Of a stretch of DNA of 22,461 nt, positions 14,179 through 21,339 are shown piece by piece (position 1 is the stretch's first letter; each line of letters starts with the position of its first letter). Under the pieces are notes generated by a model, which saw only the letters and a program-made list of their open reading frames with translations, was not told where the DNA came from and searched no databases. The DNA is taken from positions 1-22,461 of the forward strand of contig JBEKLP010000039.1 in the NCBI GenBank assembly GCA_050010135.1, written 5' to 3'. The stretch comes from FEN-1073 sp050010135 (lineage in GTDB: Bacteria > Chloroflexota > Anaerolineae > Anaerolineales > RBG-16-64-43). A program made the translations under genes and the position numbers.

Positions 14179-15180
14179 ATGGCCAATTCGCAGACAATCC
14201 TCATCGTTGACGATGATCCGCGCTGGCGCCAGACTGTGGCTGATGTTTTAACCGACGCTGGATATAAGATCGCGCCGTTCCCCAAAATCCCGGACCCGAT
14301 CCCCGCCTGCCAAGCGGCCGTTCTGGACGTAAGCCTGGATCCGTCCAATTCTGCAAATCGCGACGGGTTGATGCTGGCCCAGCGACTCGCGCCCGTTCCG
14401 GTCATTCTCCTGACCGGATTGCCGGAGGCGGAACTTGCCGATTTCCTGCGCTCGCATCCGTCCGTTATGGGACGGATCGACAAGGCCGGCTTTCGCAAGG
14501 AAGGTCTCCTGTCACTTTTGGATCGGGCTCTGCCCAAATCCGCATCCGCCGCGAAGATCCTCGTCGTCGAGGATGACCCCGGCTGGCGGAATATCTACTC
14601 CGACGTTCTGGGGCAGTCCCGCTTCGAATTGCAATTCGCCGTCAGCTACGGGGAAGCGCGCGGACTGTTGCAGCGGACCCGGTTCCAGGCGGCGATCGTC
14701 GACCTCCACCTGATTTCCTCATCCGACCCGGAGGAAAACCGGGACGGGTTCGCGCTATTGCGGGTGGCTGCTCAACGCAACCTGCCGACTATCGTCGTCA
14801 GCGCGCTGGGCGCACCGGATGATATCGATCGGGCCTACGACGAATTCGGGGTATTCGCCTTTGTTGAAAAGGAGGCTTTCGATCGGAAGGGTTTCGCCCA
14901 AACCGTGGAAGAAGCGGTCCGGTCCTACGAGCCGCAACCCGAAACCCCAGCGGCCGAACCCGAATCCGCCAAAGAGGATCCGCTTTCGTCCCTGACCGAC
15001 CGGGAACGCGAGGTGCTCGCGCTGCTGGCTCAGGGCCACACCAACCGCCAGATCGCGGAAGCGCTGACCATCACCCCAAATACGGTCAAGAAGCACGTCG
15101 ATCACGTGCTGCAAAAACTGGGCGTGGGCACACGCTCCGCCGCGGCAGCCATCGCCGCCCGCGCGGGGCTGGGGAAATAA
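14179..15180 (+). CDS. Response regulator with two receiver domains and a LuxR HTH (REC-REC-HTH)
   Basis: A 333-residue cytoplasmic regulator. REC1 (about 5-118) has Asp11-Asp12, acceptor Asp50, Thr79 and Lys102. REC2 (about 126-250) has Glu131-Asp132, acceptor Asp175, Ser208 and Lys231. A Pro/Glu/Ala linker leads to a C-terminal LuxR-type HTH (about 270-328; LTDREREVLALLAQG, NTVKKHVDHVLQKL). Both receivers keep the core residues; both have a Ser/Asp/Glu-rich loop after the phospho-Asp (LDPSNSANRDG, ISSSDPEENRDG). It lies directly downstream of the three-GAF kinase, its likely partner. Its domain order differs from the REC-HTH-REC regulator at 4886-5926, so the window holds two different double-receiver designs. 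The ATG is placed one turn before the acidic pair, as expected. Confidence 0.92.
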   Translation: MANSQTILIVDDDPRWRQTVADVLTDAGYKIAPFPKIPDPIPACQAAVLDVSLDPSNSANRDGLMLAQRLAPVPVILLTGLPEAELADFLRSHPSVMGRIDKAGFRKEGLLSLLDRALPKSASAAKILVVEDDPGWRNIYSDVLGQSRFELQFAVSYGEARGLLQRTRFQAAIVDLHLISSSDPEENRDGFALLRVAAQRNLPTIVVSALGAPDDIDRAYDEFGVFAFVEKEAFDRKGFAQTVEEAVRSYEPQPETPAAEPESAKEDPLSSLTDREREVLALLAQGHTNRQIAEALTITPNTVKKHVDHVLQKLGVGTRSAAAAIAARAGLGK

Positions 15181-15214
15181 AACAAACCGTTTTTAATTCG
15201 CAACTGCCTAAATC

Positions 15215-15301
15215 GCCCTCATCCCATCCTCCCGTCGCCCCGCTCCGGGACAGGTTCTCCCGGCTTATGCCGGGAGAAGGTGGCCGAAGGCCGAATGAGG
15301 G
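15215..15301. repeat. Dispersed palindromic repeat (CCCTCAT...ATGAGGG type)
   Basis: Outer arms CCCTCATCC (15216-15224) and AATGAGGG (15294-15301) enclose a perfect inner hairpin TTCTCCCGGC-TTAT-GCCGGGAGAA (15255-15278) and GGCCGAAGGCC. Elements of this plan (CCCTCATCC...TTCTCCC...GGGAGAAGG...GGATGAGGG) are widely scattered in many bacterial genomes. It is 3' of the REC-REC-HTH gene. No coding capacity. Confidence 0.75.
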
Positions 15302-15496
15302 TAGATGGAAGGCCTCATCTCTCGATAGAGAGAATTGATAAGAAGTAATAGGCTGATCATTTTCAATATAATAAATCCCACTTTTTCGGCCTGGACGCAT
15401 AAACAAATATCCCTTTTTCCTCCATCCCTTCTCCATCAGTTTTCCACAATCGAGTCGCATACTTACTATAGAATTCAAATTCAAGGAGTTGAGACT
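15302..15496 (+). promoter_or_regulatory. AT-rich upstream region of the small membrane protein gene
   Basis: After the repeat, this stretch carries TATAAT at 15367-15372 and a TATAGAAT at 15467-15474, the latter 22 nt before the ATG at 15497. AAGGAG at 15484-15488 is the ribosome binding site. No -35 box stands out. No gene is seen. Confidence 0.35.
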
Positions 15497-15874
15497 ATGC
15501 GTAACTATTGGGTCTTTCGCGTGATCGGGGCTATCGTGCTCCTGATCGGAATCGCAGCCGTCGGCTATATCGCTTACAACGCGGGTGTGGCGCAGGGCCA
15601 AACCGTTGCTCCGGCGGTTCAATCGATCGCGCCGTGGCGCGGAGGCATGGAATGGCATCCGCTGGCGGGGTTGATCTTCCTGCCGTTCTTGTTCTGCCTC
15701 GTGCCGCTCTTCCTGGGCATGTTTATCTTCCTCCCTCTGCGGATGATCTTCGGCCCGCACCGGGAGCATATGATGCACATGCGTGGCCGGTGGCACGGTG
15801 AAGAAGGCAGCGTTCCGCCGCCCATCGAGGAATGGCATCGACGGATGCACGAGAAAAAGGACAAAGAGGGTTAG
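15497..15874 (+). CDS. Small two-span membrane protein with His/Met-rich C-terminal tail
   Basis: A 125-residue protein that I do not recognise as a named family. Hydrophobic segments lie at about 7-27 and 57-85, with a short loop between them (GQTVAPAVQSIAPWRGGMEW) that is probably outside. The tail from residue 86 is rich in His and Met (His88, 91, 94, 100, 114, 118; Met92, 93, 95, 117) and very hydrophilic, which could bind metal. Start: an open frame runs back to 15335, but the ATG at 15497 has AAGGAG 8 nt upstream and leads straight into the first span, so I use it. It precedes an OmpR-type regulator and a histidine kinase on the same strand, separated by a strong stem-loop. It could be a sensor accessory or a target of that system; this is inference. 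Confidence 0.75.
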   Translation: MRNYWVFRVIGAIVLLIGIAAVGYIAYNAGVAQGQTVAPAVQSIAPWRGGMEWHPLAGLIFLPFLFCLVPLFLGMFIFLPLRMIFGPHREHMMHMRGRWHGEEGSVPPPIEEWHRRMHEKKDKEG

Positions 15875-15897
15875 TGCACAACCCCATTGTCCGGAAT

Positions 15898-15933
15898 ATC
15901 AATCCGGACCCGGCAAACCGGGTCCGGATTGAT
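15898..15933 (+). other. Perfect 16-bp stem-loop after the small membrane protein gene
   Basis: ATCAATCCGGACCCGG (15898-15913), loop CAAA, and the exact reverse complement (15918-15933). There is no T-tract on either strand, so it is not a standard intrinsic terminator; it may block exonucleases or act with Rho. It separates the membrane protein gene from the regulator-kinase pair, which has its own TATAAT. Confidence 0.7.
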
Positions 15934-16006
15934 TCACAGCAGGATATCAAAGTTGCCCAAAAGACCGGACGGCATTCCCCATGGAATCGGGACAGGTTCG
16001 GAAAGG

Positions 16007-16012
16007 TATAAT
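16007..16012 (+). promoter_or_regulatory. Candidate -10 box (TATAAT) for the OmpR/kinase operon
   Basis: A perfect TATAAT (context GGTATAATCGG) lies 16 nt before the ATG at 16029. Transcription would begin about 10 nt before the start codon, giving a nearly leaderless mRNA, which agrees with the lack of a Shine-Dalgarno sequence. The hexamer 17 nt upstream (15984-15989, GAATCG) is not a -35 match. Confidence 0.45.
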
Positions 16013-16028
16013 CGGTTCCGGAATTCCC

Positions 16029-16739
16029 ATGAAGACCGTACTAGTGGTCGACGACGAACCGAAGATTACGGATCTGGTCCGGGATTATCTCGTCCGGTCC
16101 GGGTTTGCCGTCTGGACCGCCCCCGACGGACGCGCGGCGCTGGCCGCGGCGCGGGAGAAAAAACCGGACCTGATCCTGATCGACCTGGGTCTTCCGGACA
16201 TGGACGGGCTTGACGTCACGCGCTCCATCCGCCGGGAATCGGGCGTACCGGTGATCGTGCTCACCGCACGCGACGAGGAGACCGATAAAATCCTCGGGCT
16301 GGAACTGGGTGCGGACGACTATGTCACCAAACCATTTTCCCCCAAAGAGCTCGTTGCGCGCGTGCGGGCCGTGCTGCGCCGGAGCGAAGCCTCGAAGGAG
16401 TCGGCTCCGGCTGACGTCCTGCGTGCGGGGGATCTGCTTATCGATCTGGTCCGCCATCGTGTGCTGATCAACGACCGCGAGGTGGAACTAACCGCGACGG
16501 AATTCGAATTGCTTGCCACGATGGCCCGCCAACCGGGCCGGGTGTTCACGCGCGCCCAGCTGCTGGATGCCATTCATGGAATATCCTTCGAAACCTTCGA
16601 ACGGGCGATCGATTCCCACATCAAGAATCTGCGCCATAAAATCGAATCCGATCCGCGCCAGCCGCGGCGCCTGCTGATGATTTATGGCGTGGGGTATAAA
16701 CTCTCCGACACCCCGGGCGGCGAGGCGGAAACCCCGTGA
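16029..16739 (+). CDS. OmpR-family two-component response regulator
   Basis: A 236-residue cytoplasmic regulator. The receiver domain spans about 1-118 with Asp8-Asp9, phospho-acceptor Asp52 (LIDLGLPDMDG), Thr79 and Lys101 (KPFSPKEL). The winged-helix DNA-binding domain occupies the C-terminal half (VELTATEFELLATMAR, FERAIDSHIKNLRHKIE, IYGVGYKL). An in-frame ATG at 15981 would add 16 residues before the receiver and would place the TATAAT inside the gene; the ATG at 16029 starts the receiver normally and is preferred. Its last bases overlap the kinase start (GTGA), so the two are translationally coupled. It should be phosphorylated by that kinase and probably controls the neighbouring envelope genes. 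Confidence 0.95.
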   Translation: MKTVLVVDDEPKITDLVRDYLVRSGFAVWTAPDGRAALAAAREKKPDLILIDLGLPDMDGLDVTRSIRRESGVPVIVLTARDEETDKILGLELGADDYVTKPFSPKELVARVRAVLRRSEASKESAPADVLRAGDLLIDLVRHRVLINDREVELTATEFELLATMARQPGRVFTRAQLLDAIHGISFETFERAIDSHIKNLRHKIESDPRQPRRLLMIYGVGYKLSDTPGGEAETP

Positions 16740-17848
16740 ACGGGAAACCGGAACGGTGGAATAGACACCGGCGGCCGAATTGGTGGCCCGAGAACGAACC
16801 CTGGCCGCCTGAACGCTTTTTCCACCACCGGCGCCGGCGCGGGCCGTTTCATTTCCGGATCGGGTGCTTGATCCCGCTGTTTTTCCTCCTCGCCGGGCTG
16901 GGCTGTTCGATCGTTTTCCTCCTTTCATTTTTTCAAACCGGACGGCTCGCCGACATCTCTCACTGGATCGTCTTTCTGGTTCCACTTTTCCTGCTGGCCG
17001 CCTTCCTGCTCATCCTCGGCGGAATTTTGCGGCGAATGGTAAATCCCTTGGACGAGGTCATGGAAGCGGCCGAGCGGGTGGCTTCCGGGGATTACACAAC
17101 CCGTCTGCGGATTCACGGTCCTCTTCCGGTAAGGGACTTTACTGAATCCTTCAATACCATGACCGCCCGGCTGGAGGCATACGATGAACAACGCAAACAC
17201 CTGCTGGCGGATATCTCCCACGAGCTTCGGACTCCGTTAACCGTGCTTCAGGGAAACCTGGAGGGAATGCTGGACAACGTCTATCCCCGCGACGACGAGC
17301 ATCTCAACGTTCTACTCGAGGAAACTCAAATCCTTTCGCGGCTGATCGAGGATCTGCGGACTTTTTCGCTGGCCGAGACGGGGCGACTGGTCCTCCAAAA
17401 GGAACTGTACGATCCGAGCCGATTGGTAACCGACCTGGTTCGCGCGATGCAAACCCAGGCGGAGAAAGCGGGAGTTGCCTTGAAAGGTGAACCGGACGCC
17501 GGGTTGCCTGAGGTCGAAATGGACACCGCCCGGATCCGCGAAGTATTGGAGAATCTGGTGTCCAATGCCCTGCGCCATACCCCCTCCGGCGGCTCGGTTC
17601 GAATTGGTTGCGGACGGTTGCCGGATAACGACACCCGCATGGAATTCCTGGTGGAGGACACGGGCGGTGGAATCCCCGCGGAAAATCTGCCGTTCATTTT
17701 CGACCGGTACTTCAAATCCCGGGATTCCGGCGGCACCGGCCTGGGGCTGGCGATTGCCAAGCGGTTGGTGCAGGCGCACGGGGGCGAAATCCGCGCCGAA
17801 AGCAACCTCGGGAAGGGAACTTCGATCCGATTCTGGATTCCGATTTAA
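16736..17848 (+). CDS. Membrane sensor histidine kinase (HAMP-HisKA-HATPase) with very short outer loop
   Basis: A 370-residue inner-membrane kinase. Residues 1-40 are a polar N-terminus rich in Arg, His, Trp and Pro. Membrane segments are at about 43-65 and 77-99, with only about 11 residues between them (QTGRLADISHW), too short for a folded outer sensor. A HAMP linker follows (about 97-150), then H-box ISHELRTPL with His162, N-box LENLVSNALRH (Asn277), DTGGG (308-312), FIFDRYFKS and GGTGLGLAIAKRLV. All catalytic boxes are intact. The GTG start overlaps the regulator stop by 4 nt (GTGA), a typical coupled pair. The short loop suggests a signal sensed within the membrane or via another membrane protein; the small protein at 15497-15874 is a candidate. 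Confidence 0.94.
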   Translation: MNGKPERWNRHRRPNWWPENEPWPPERFFHHRRRRGPFHFRIGCLIPLFFLLAGLGCSIVFLLSFFQTGRLADISHWIVFLVPLFLLAAFLLILGGILRRMVNPLDEVMEAAERVASGDYTTRLRIHGPLPVRDFTESFNTMTARLEAYDEQRKHLLADISHELRTPLTVLQGNLEGMLDNVYPRDDEHLNVLLEETQILSRLIEDLRTFSLAETGRLVLQKELYDPSRLVTDLVRAMQTQAEKAGVALKGEPDAGLPEVEMDTARIREVLENLVSNALRHTPSGGSVRIGCGRLPDNDTRMEFLVEDTGGGIPAENLPFIFDRYFKSRDSGGTGLGLAIAKRLVQAHGGEIRAESNLGKGTSIRFWIPI

Positions 17849-17887
17849 AAAGCGCGAATCATTTCTGCGGGTAGGTATTCGAGAACA

Positions 17888-18000
17888 GTACACGGAATCC
17901 ACGGAAAAAACCACGGAAGGCACCGAAAGCCCAATTAGGTTTTTAAAATCTATAATTGATTTTTCGGTGTCTTCTGTTTTCTTCGGTGGATTCCGTGTAC
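17888..18000. repeat. Word-built inverted repeat (CACGGAATC type), 3' of the histidine kinase
   Basis: The outer arms GTACACGGAATCCAC (17888-17902) and its perfect reverse complement (17986-18000) enclose a second matched pair, CACCGAAA (17921-17928) and TTTCGGTG (17962-17969). Each arm repeats a word of about 9 nt: CACGGAATC, CACGGAAAA, CACGGAAGG, CACCGAAAG on the left; read in reverse complement the right gives CACGGAATC, CACCGAAGA, AAACAGAAG, ACACCGAAA. The architecture is that of 4736-4800 with a different word. It fills most of the 289-bp gap before the DUF6599 gene. Confidence 0.75.
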
Positions 18001-18063
18001 CGGCCAAACCTCCATATTGAAAAATAATATATTCTCAAGTCGAGAATGAAAAAATGGGAATGT

Positions 18064-18069
18064 TATAAT
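18064..18069 (+). promoter_or_regulatory. Candidate -10 box (TATAAT) for the DUF6599 gene
   Basis: A perfect TATAAT lies 68 nt before the ATG at 18138, after the repeat. The expected -35 position (18041-18046, CGAGAA) is not a match. The gene has AGGAG at 18128-18132 as its ribosome binding site. Confidence 0.4.
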
Positions 18070-18137
18070 CTTTCCATCCGGATCGTCTTTTATGGAAAGA
18101 AGCCGTTAAGAACAATCAATGGATAGCAGGAGACCTC

Positions 18138-19046
18138 ATGCGGAATAAATCCTCTTCGCCACTGACCCGTTCATCACAGTGGAATTCCTTGCGCGCGGCG
18201 ATATTGGTTCTTGTTATTCTATTCCTTGTGTTAATGTCGGGATGCTCCAAAACCCCCGTTCCGGAGCCGGAAAATGCGCTTCCGGAGGCCGCCGCCATGA
18301 CGGGATGGACTCCCCTGGGGAACGCCCAAACGTTCGACCGCCAGACTCTCTTCAATTACATCGACGGCGCGTCGGAGTATTTTTTCACCTACAGCTTCGA
18401 GAAGGTGGCGACCAGGCAGTATCAAAATACGGCAGGCTTAGGGCTGGTGGCGGAAGTCTGGCGTTTGACGAACACAGCCGACGCGTACGGTCTTTTTTCC
18501 GGGCATGCCGGTGCCGTTGCGGTCTCGATCGGGCATGCCAATGAAGCCCTGCTCGAATCCGGAAGCCGGATCTATTTCTGGCAGGACCGTTTTTATGTCG
18601 TACTCACCGCGACCACCAGTCTTTCCGACGACGATCTGGAAGGCGTAGCCCTACTCATTTCCAACGCGTTGCCCATCGGCGGCTCCCGCCCGGCGCTTGT
18701 CGGATGGCTGCCTTCGGGTCAACTCGTACCCGGATCGGCAAAATATTTCCACGCGGAATTGGCCATTCAAGATCAACTCTGGCTCGGCGGGCAAAATCTG
18801 CTCGGTTTGGGGCAGGATACCAACGCCGTATATGGACTATATCCAGCAAGTTCAGGCCAGATGAAATTGCTATTGGTGCAATTTCCGAATTCCAAAAGGG
18901 CCGCGGCGGGGTTGCAAGGGTTGAAAGGCGCGGGGTTGGATGATTTGGTGGTTTCCGATACCAACGGTTCCATATTGGGCGCGGTTTTCGGGAACCCCAC
19001 TACCGAGGAGGCAACCAAACTCCTGTCGAAAGCGTTGGGAAAATAA
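18138..19046 (+). CDS. DUF6599-type lipoprotein
   Basis: A 302-residue protein with an N-terminal hydrophobic segment (about 20-34) and a lipobox (MSGC, Cys36), so it is probably lipid-anchored outside the membrane. After a Pro/Glu linker the sequence has landmarks I associate with DUF6599: LFNYIDGASEYFFTYSFEKV, EVWRLTNTADAYGLFSGH and IYFWQDRFYVVLTA. No catalytic residues can be named; the family has no assigned function that I know. Such proteins can occur near DUF362 and 4Fe-4S proteins, but here the nearest are about 14 kb away, so a link is speculative. ATG chosen because AGGAG lies 5 nt upstream; the polar 20 residues before the hydrophobic core are longer than usual for a lipoprotein signal. 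Confidence 0.78.
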   Translation: MRNKSSSPLTRSSQWNSLRAAILVLVILFLVLMSGCSKTPVPEPENALPEAAAMTGWTPLGNAQTFDRQTLFNYIDGASEYFFTYSFEKVATRQYQNTAGLGLVAEVWRLTNTADAYGLFSGHAGAVAVSIGHANEALLESGSRIYFWQDRFYVVLTATTSLSDDDLEGVALLISNALPIGGSRPALVGWLPSGQLVPGSAKYFHAELAIQDQLWLGGQNLLGLGQDTNAVYGLYPASSGQMKLLLVQFPNSKRAAAGLQGLKGAGLDDLVVSDTNGSILGAVFGNPTTEEATKLLSKALGK

Positions 19047-19162
19047 CGTCTTTCTGATCAATTTGGGGAATACGAAAATTGGCCCAATCGGGGGGTGGAA
19101 AAAATCATTCCGTGGAATATACTAGCGATACTTGAACAAAAGAATATTCTCGACGGGCCAAG

Positions 19163-19200
19163 AAGCCCCAGGCGGATTTCCGCGTGGGGCTTATTTTATT
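19163..19200 (+). terminator. Probable intrinsic terminator
   Basis: AAGCCCCA (19163-19170) and TGGGGCTT (19185-19192) form a perfect 8-bp stem, extended by GGCGG/CCGC pairing, followed by ATTTTATT (19193-19200). It is 117 nt after the DUF6599 stop. A TATACT at 19118-19123 just upstream raises the alternative that it ends a short separate transcript. Confidence 0.65.
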
Positions 19201-19322
19201 CCGTCCATTCCTCTCCTTTTTTCCGGATTGCGGATCGAAGGGAGCAAAGCGCGGGGTCACACCTTGGGTGGTGGGGGCCGGGCGCTTTGTTCCTCTCGGT
19301 CCACAATCCGTTAAAGGACGGC
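19201..19322. repeat. Imperfect long inverted repeat
   Basis: Arms of 28 nt at 19225-19252 (starting GGATTGCGGATCGA) and 19282-19309 pair with about five mismatches, including a perfect CAAAGCGC/GCGCTTTG core. Outside them CCGTCC (19201-19206) pairs with GGACGG (19317-19322). The G-rich centre holds CACCTTGGGTG. It may be a non-coding mobile or REP-like element. No coding capacity. Confidence 0.55.
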
Positions 19323-19426
19323 AGCGCGGCGATCGGTTTTTCTCTACGCCTTTTTCGGTATACCATCCCAAAGAAAATACCCCGAACACTGGCCCGATAG
19401 GGTGTTTTTAGGAAAAATGAAATACC

Positions 19427-19432
19427 TATAAT
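19427..19432 (+). promoter_or_regulatory. Candidate -10 box (TATAAT) for the amino acid permease
   Basis: A perfect TATAAT (context CCTATAATCGG) is the best promoter candidate between 19323 and the ATG at 19731. The -35 area is T-rich but not consensus. Transcription from here would give a leader of about 290 nt. Confidence 0.4.
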
Positions 19433-19438
19433 CGGATA

Positions 19439-19730
19439 AAACATATCAGGCCAGGATGCCTCCGGGTAGGATTTCACCGGAGGCATCTGATTTAAAGGAA
19501 AAATAGCAAGGGTAACCGTCGCCGGTCCCGAATCTTCCGGGGCAGCCGTCCGGATTATCCCGTAATTTCCCCCGGTTGCCGGGACGACCGGGGGAAGAAA
19601 ATTATTAATCGCAGGCCACGACGCCTTGAACCCCCGCAACTCAGTTCAAGGCGTCGAGCTTTAAACCACGGTTGTTCCGCACATCAGATTCGCTACGGGT
19701 GCGGAAAATTCAAATAATCGGGAGGATGCC
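19439..19730 (+). promoter_or_regulatory. Long structured 5' leader of the permease gene with three perfect hairpins
   Basis: Three perfect stems lie in a row: GATGCCTCCGG/CCGGAGGCATC (19455-19465 with 19477-19487, with ATCA/TGAT outer pairing), TTCCCCCGG/CCGGGGGAA (19567-19575 with 19588-19596), and CGACGCCTTGAAC/GTTCAAGGCGTCG (19619-19631 with 19644-19656). None is followed by a strong T-tract. GGGAGG lies about 6 nt before the ATG. I could not match it to a riboswitch class. An attenuation or protein-binding leader is possible. Confidence 0.45.
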
Positions 19731-21281
19731 ATGAACGCCAGCACGAACGGAACCACGATGCGAAAGACCCTCGGATTGACGGGTGTGACAGTCAATGCGA
19801 TGGCCCTGATCGCCCCCGGAGCATTTTTATGGATCACCTTCCAGTTGCAGGCGGCCGCCGGCGTGAATGGCGCCGGCATGGAAAAAGACATCTGGAGCGG
19901 TGTATTCTTCGCGCTGATCATCGCGTTTCTCACCGCGCTGTCGTTTGCCGAACTGGCGCGGAAGTATCCCGAAGCCGGCGCCGGCGGCTCCTACTACTTC
20001 GCCGATAAAGCTTTCCTGGACCGCGACGAACCGGCCCACCGGCGCTTCGCACGTGTCTCCAAGTTTGTCGCCGGCTGGGCGGCGCACCTCTTCTATTGGG
20101 TGTATCCCGGCGTGATGGTGGCGATGATGGCGACGCTGATGGCGTACATCTGCGGTCAGTTCGGCGTCACGGTCCCGCCGCTGGGGCTGGCGGCCATCGC
20201 CGTGGCTTTCTCGGCTTTCGTCGGGTTCATCGCCGTGCGGGGGATCAACGGCTCCACGGTCGTCAGCCTGGTGATCAACATCATCCAACTCGTCTCGCTG
20301 GTGGGATTTTCGGTCCTGGCCATCGCCTTCCGCCTGACCAACCCGCTGGGCGCGACGCAGTGGGTCCACCCGACCGCCGTTTCGGTTGTGCTTCCCCATA
20401 ACCTGTTTGCCATGCTGTTCCAATCCACGATCGCCATCCTGATCCTGGTCGGATTTGAATCCGCCACCTCGCTGGCGGCGGAGGCAAAGAATCCGCGCCG
20501 CGACATCCCGCGCGGGGTGATCCTCTCCCTGGCGATCCAGGGTCTATTCGCCTACCTGCTGCAATACTTTGCCGCCAACTACGCCATTTCCGAAAAGCTC
20601 ACCGCCACCGCCGCCGACGGAAAGATCGTGTCGGGGATGGCCGCCGCCGCGGCCTCGGGCGCGCCCATCGGCGACCTGATCAAGCTGATCGGCGATTCCA
20701 TGCTGGCCGGCAACGGATTTGCGCTGATGATCGTCATCGCCTTTACCGTGGGTCTGGCGGTGCTCGGCACAACGCTCGCGGCGATGAATACCGCCGTCCG
20801 GATTTCCTTCGCCATGGCGCAGGATAAAGAGATGCCGGGTTTGATGGGAATTCTGCACGGGAAGTACGCGACGCCCTACGTGGGGATCTGGCTGCTGGTT
20901 GGTGTATCGGCCGTCTTCGGCGCGATCGGATCGCAAAACGTAACCGCCCTGATGGGAATCACGCTGGCTTCGAACTTCGGCACGTTCGTCCTGTACGCGC
21001 TGATCTGCGGATTGACGTTCGTGGCCTTTGCCGGCAGGAGCGATTTCCGCGCGTGGAAACACGCGTTCATTCCGGCGCTCGGGCTGATCGGCAACGTCGG
21101 AATGCTGGTGGCGATCGCTCTGGTCGGACTCGCCAGCGGGGGCACATCCCAGAACGCGACCGCGATCGGTCTGGGCATTTCCATCCTTTGGGCGGTTGTC
21201 AGCGGCACCTATCTGGTCTGGAACAGCCGCGCGCAGGGAAAGCCGATCCTGCCCCCGGCGCGATCACTGGCGGTGAAATAA
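19731..21281 (+). CDS. APC-superfamily amino acid permease
   Basis: A 516-residue polytopic inner-membrane transporter with about 12 hydrophobic segments. The N-terminal TLGLTGVTVNAMALIAPGAF resembles APC transmembrane helix 1, with the Gly/Pro break that binds the substrate amino group. LSFAELARKYPEAGAGGSYY is a strong APC family signature in the helix 2-3 region. GFESATSLAAEAKNPRRDIP in helix 6 and the loop after it is a second. LGTTLAAMNTAVRISFAMAQ follows in helix 8. The substrate cannot be told. A soluble insert FLDRDEPAHRRFARV lies in the loop after helix 2. The start ATG has GGGAGG upstream and is the first Met of the frame. It is transcribed alone or with the phosphatase and kinase, from which a strong terminator separates it. 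Confidence 0.92.
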   Translation: MNASTNGTTMRKTLGLTGVTVNAMALIAPGAFLWITFQLQAAAGVNGAGMEKDIWSGVFFALIIAFLTALSFAELARKYPEAGAGGSYYFADKAFLDRDEPAHRRFARVSKFVAGWAAHLFYWVYPGVMVAMMATLMAYICGQFGVTVPPLGLAAIAVAFSAFVGFIAVRGINGSTVVSLVINIIQLVSLVGFSVLAIAFRLTNPLGATQWVHPTAVSVVLPHNLFAMLFQSTIAILILVGFESATSLAAEAKNPRRDIPRGVILSLAIQGLFAYLLQYFAANYAISEKLTATAADGKIVSGMAAAAASGAPIGDLIKLIGDSMLAGNGFALMIVIAFTVGLAVLGTTLAAMNTAVRISFAMAQDKEMPGLMGILHGKYATPYVGIWLLVGVSAVFGAIGSQNVTALMGITLASNFGTFVLYALICGLTFVAFAGRSDFRAWKHAFIPALGLIGNVGMLVAIALVGLASGGTSQNATAIGLGISILWAVVSGTYLVWNSRAQGKPILPPARSLAVK

Positions 21282-21301
21282 CCGGTCTTCTCCTTTCTGC
21301 T

Positions 21302-21339
21302 TCCGGCGGGGGCGGCCACCCGCCGGATGGATTTTTTTT
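21302..21339 (+). terminator. Strong intrinsic terminator after the permease gene
   Basis: TCCGGCGGG (21302-21310), loop GGCGGCCA, CCCGCCGGA (21319-21327) form a perfect 9-bp GC stem, then TGGA and eight T (21332-21339). The phosphatase ribosome binding site GGAGG starts at the very next base (21340), so terminator and translation start are adjacent. Confidence 0.85.

Noticed and set aside
15335..15496. Upstream extension of the small membrane protein
   Set aside because: It has no ribosome binding site at 15335, contains a TATAAT-like stretch, and AAGGAG precedes the ATG at 15497.
17487..18020. A 177-codon plus-strand frame
   Set aside because: It overlaps the 3' end of the membrane kinase in another frame and runs through the inverted repeat; no ribosome binding site.
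19439..19730. A c-di-AMP (ydaO) or c-di-GMP riboswitch
   Set aside because: Fragments such as CCCGAATC and GGTAACCG are suggestive, but the conserved core stretches of those classes are missing as far as I can read.
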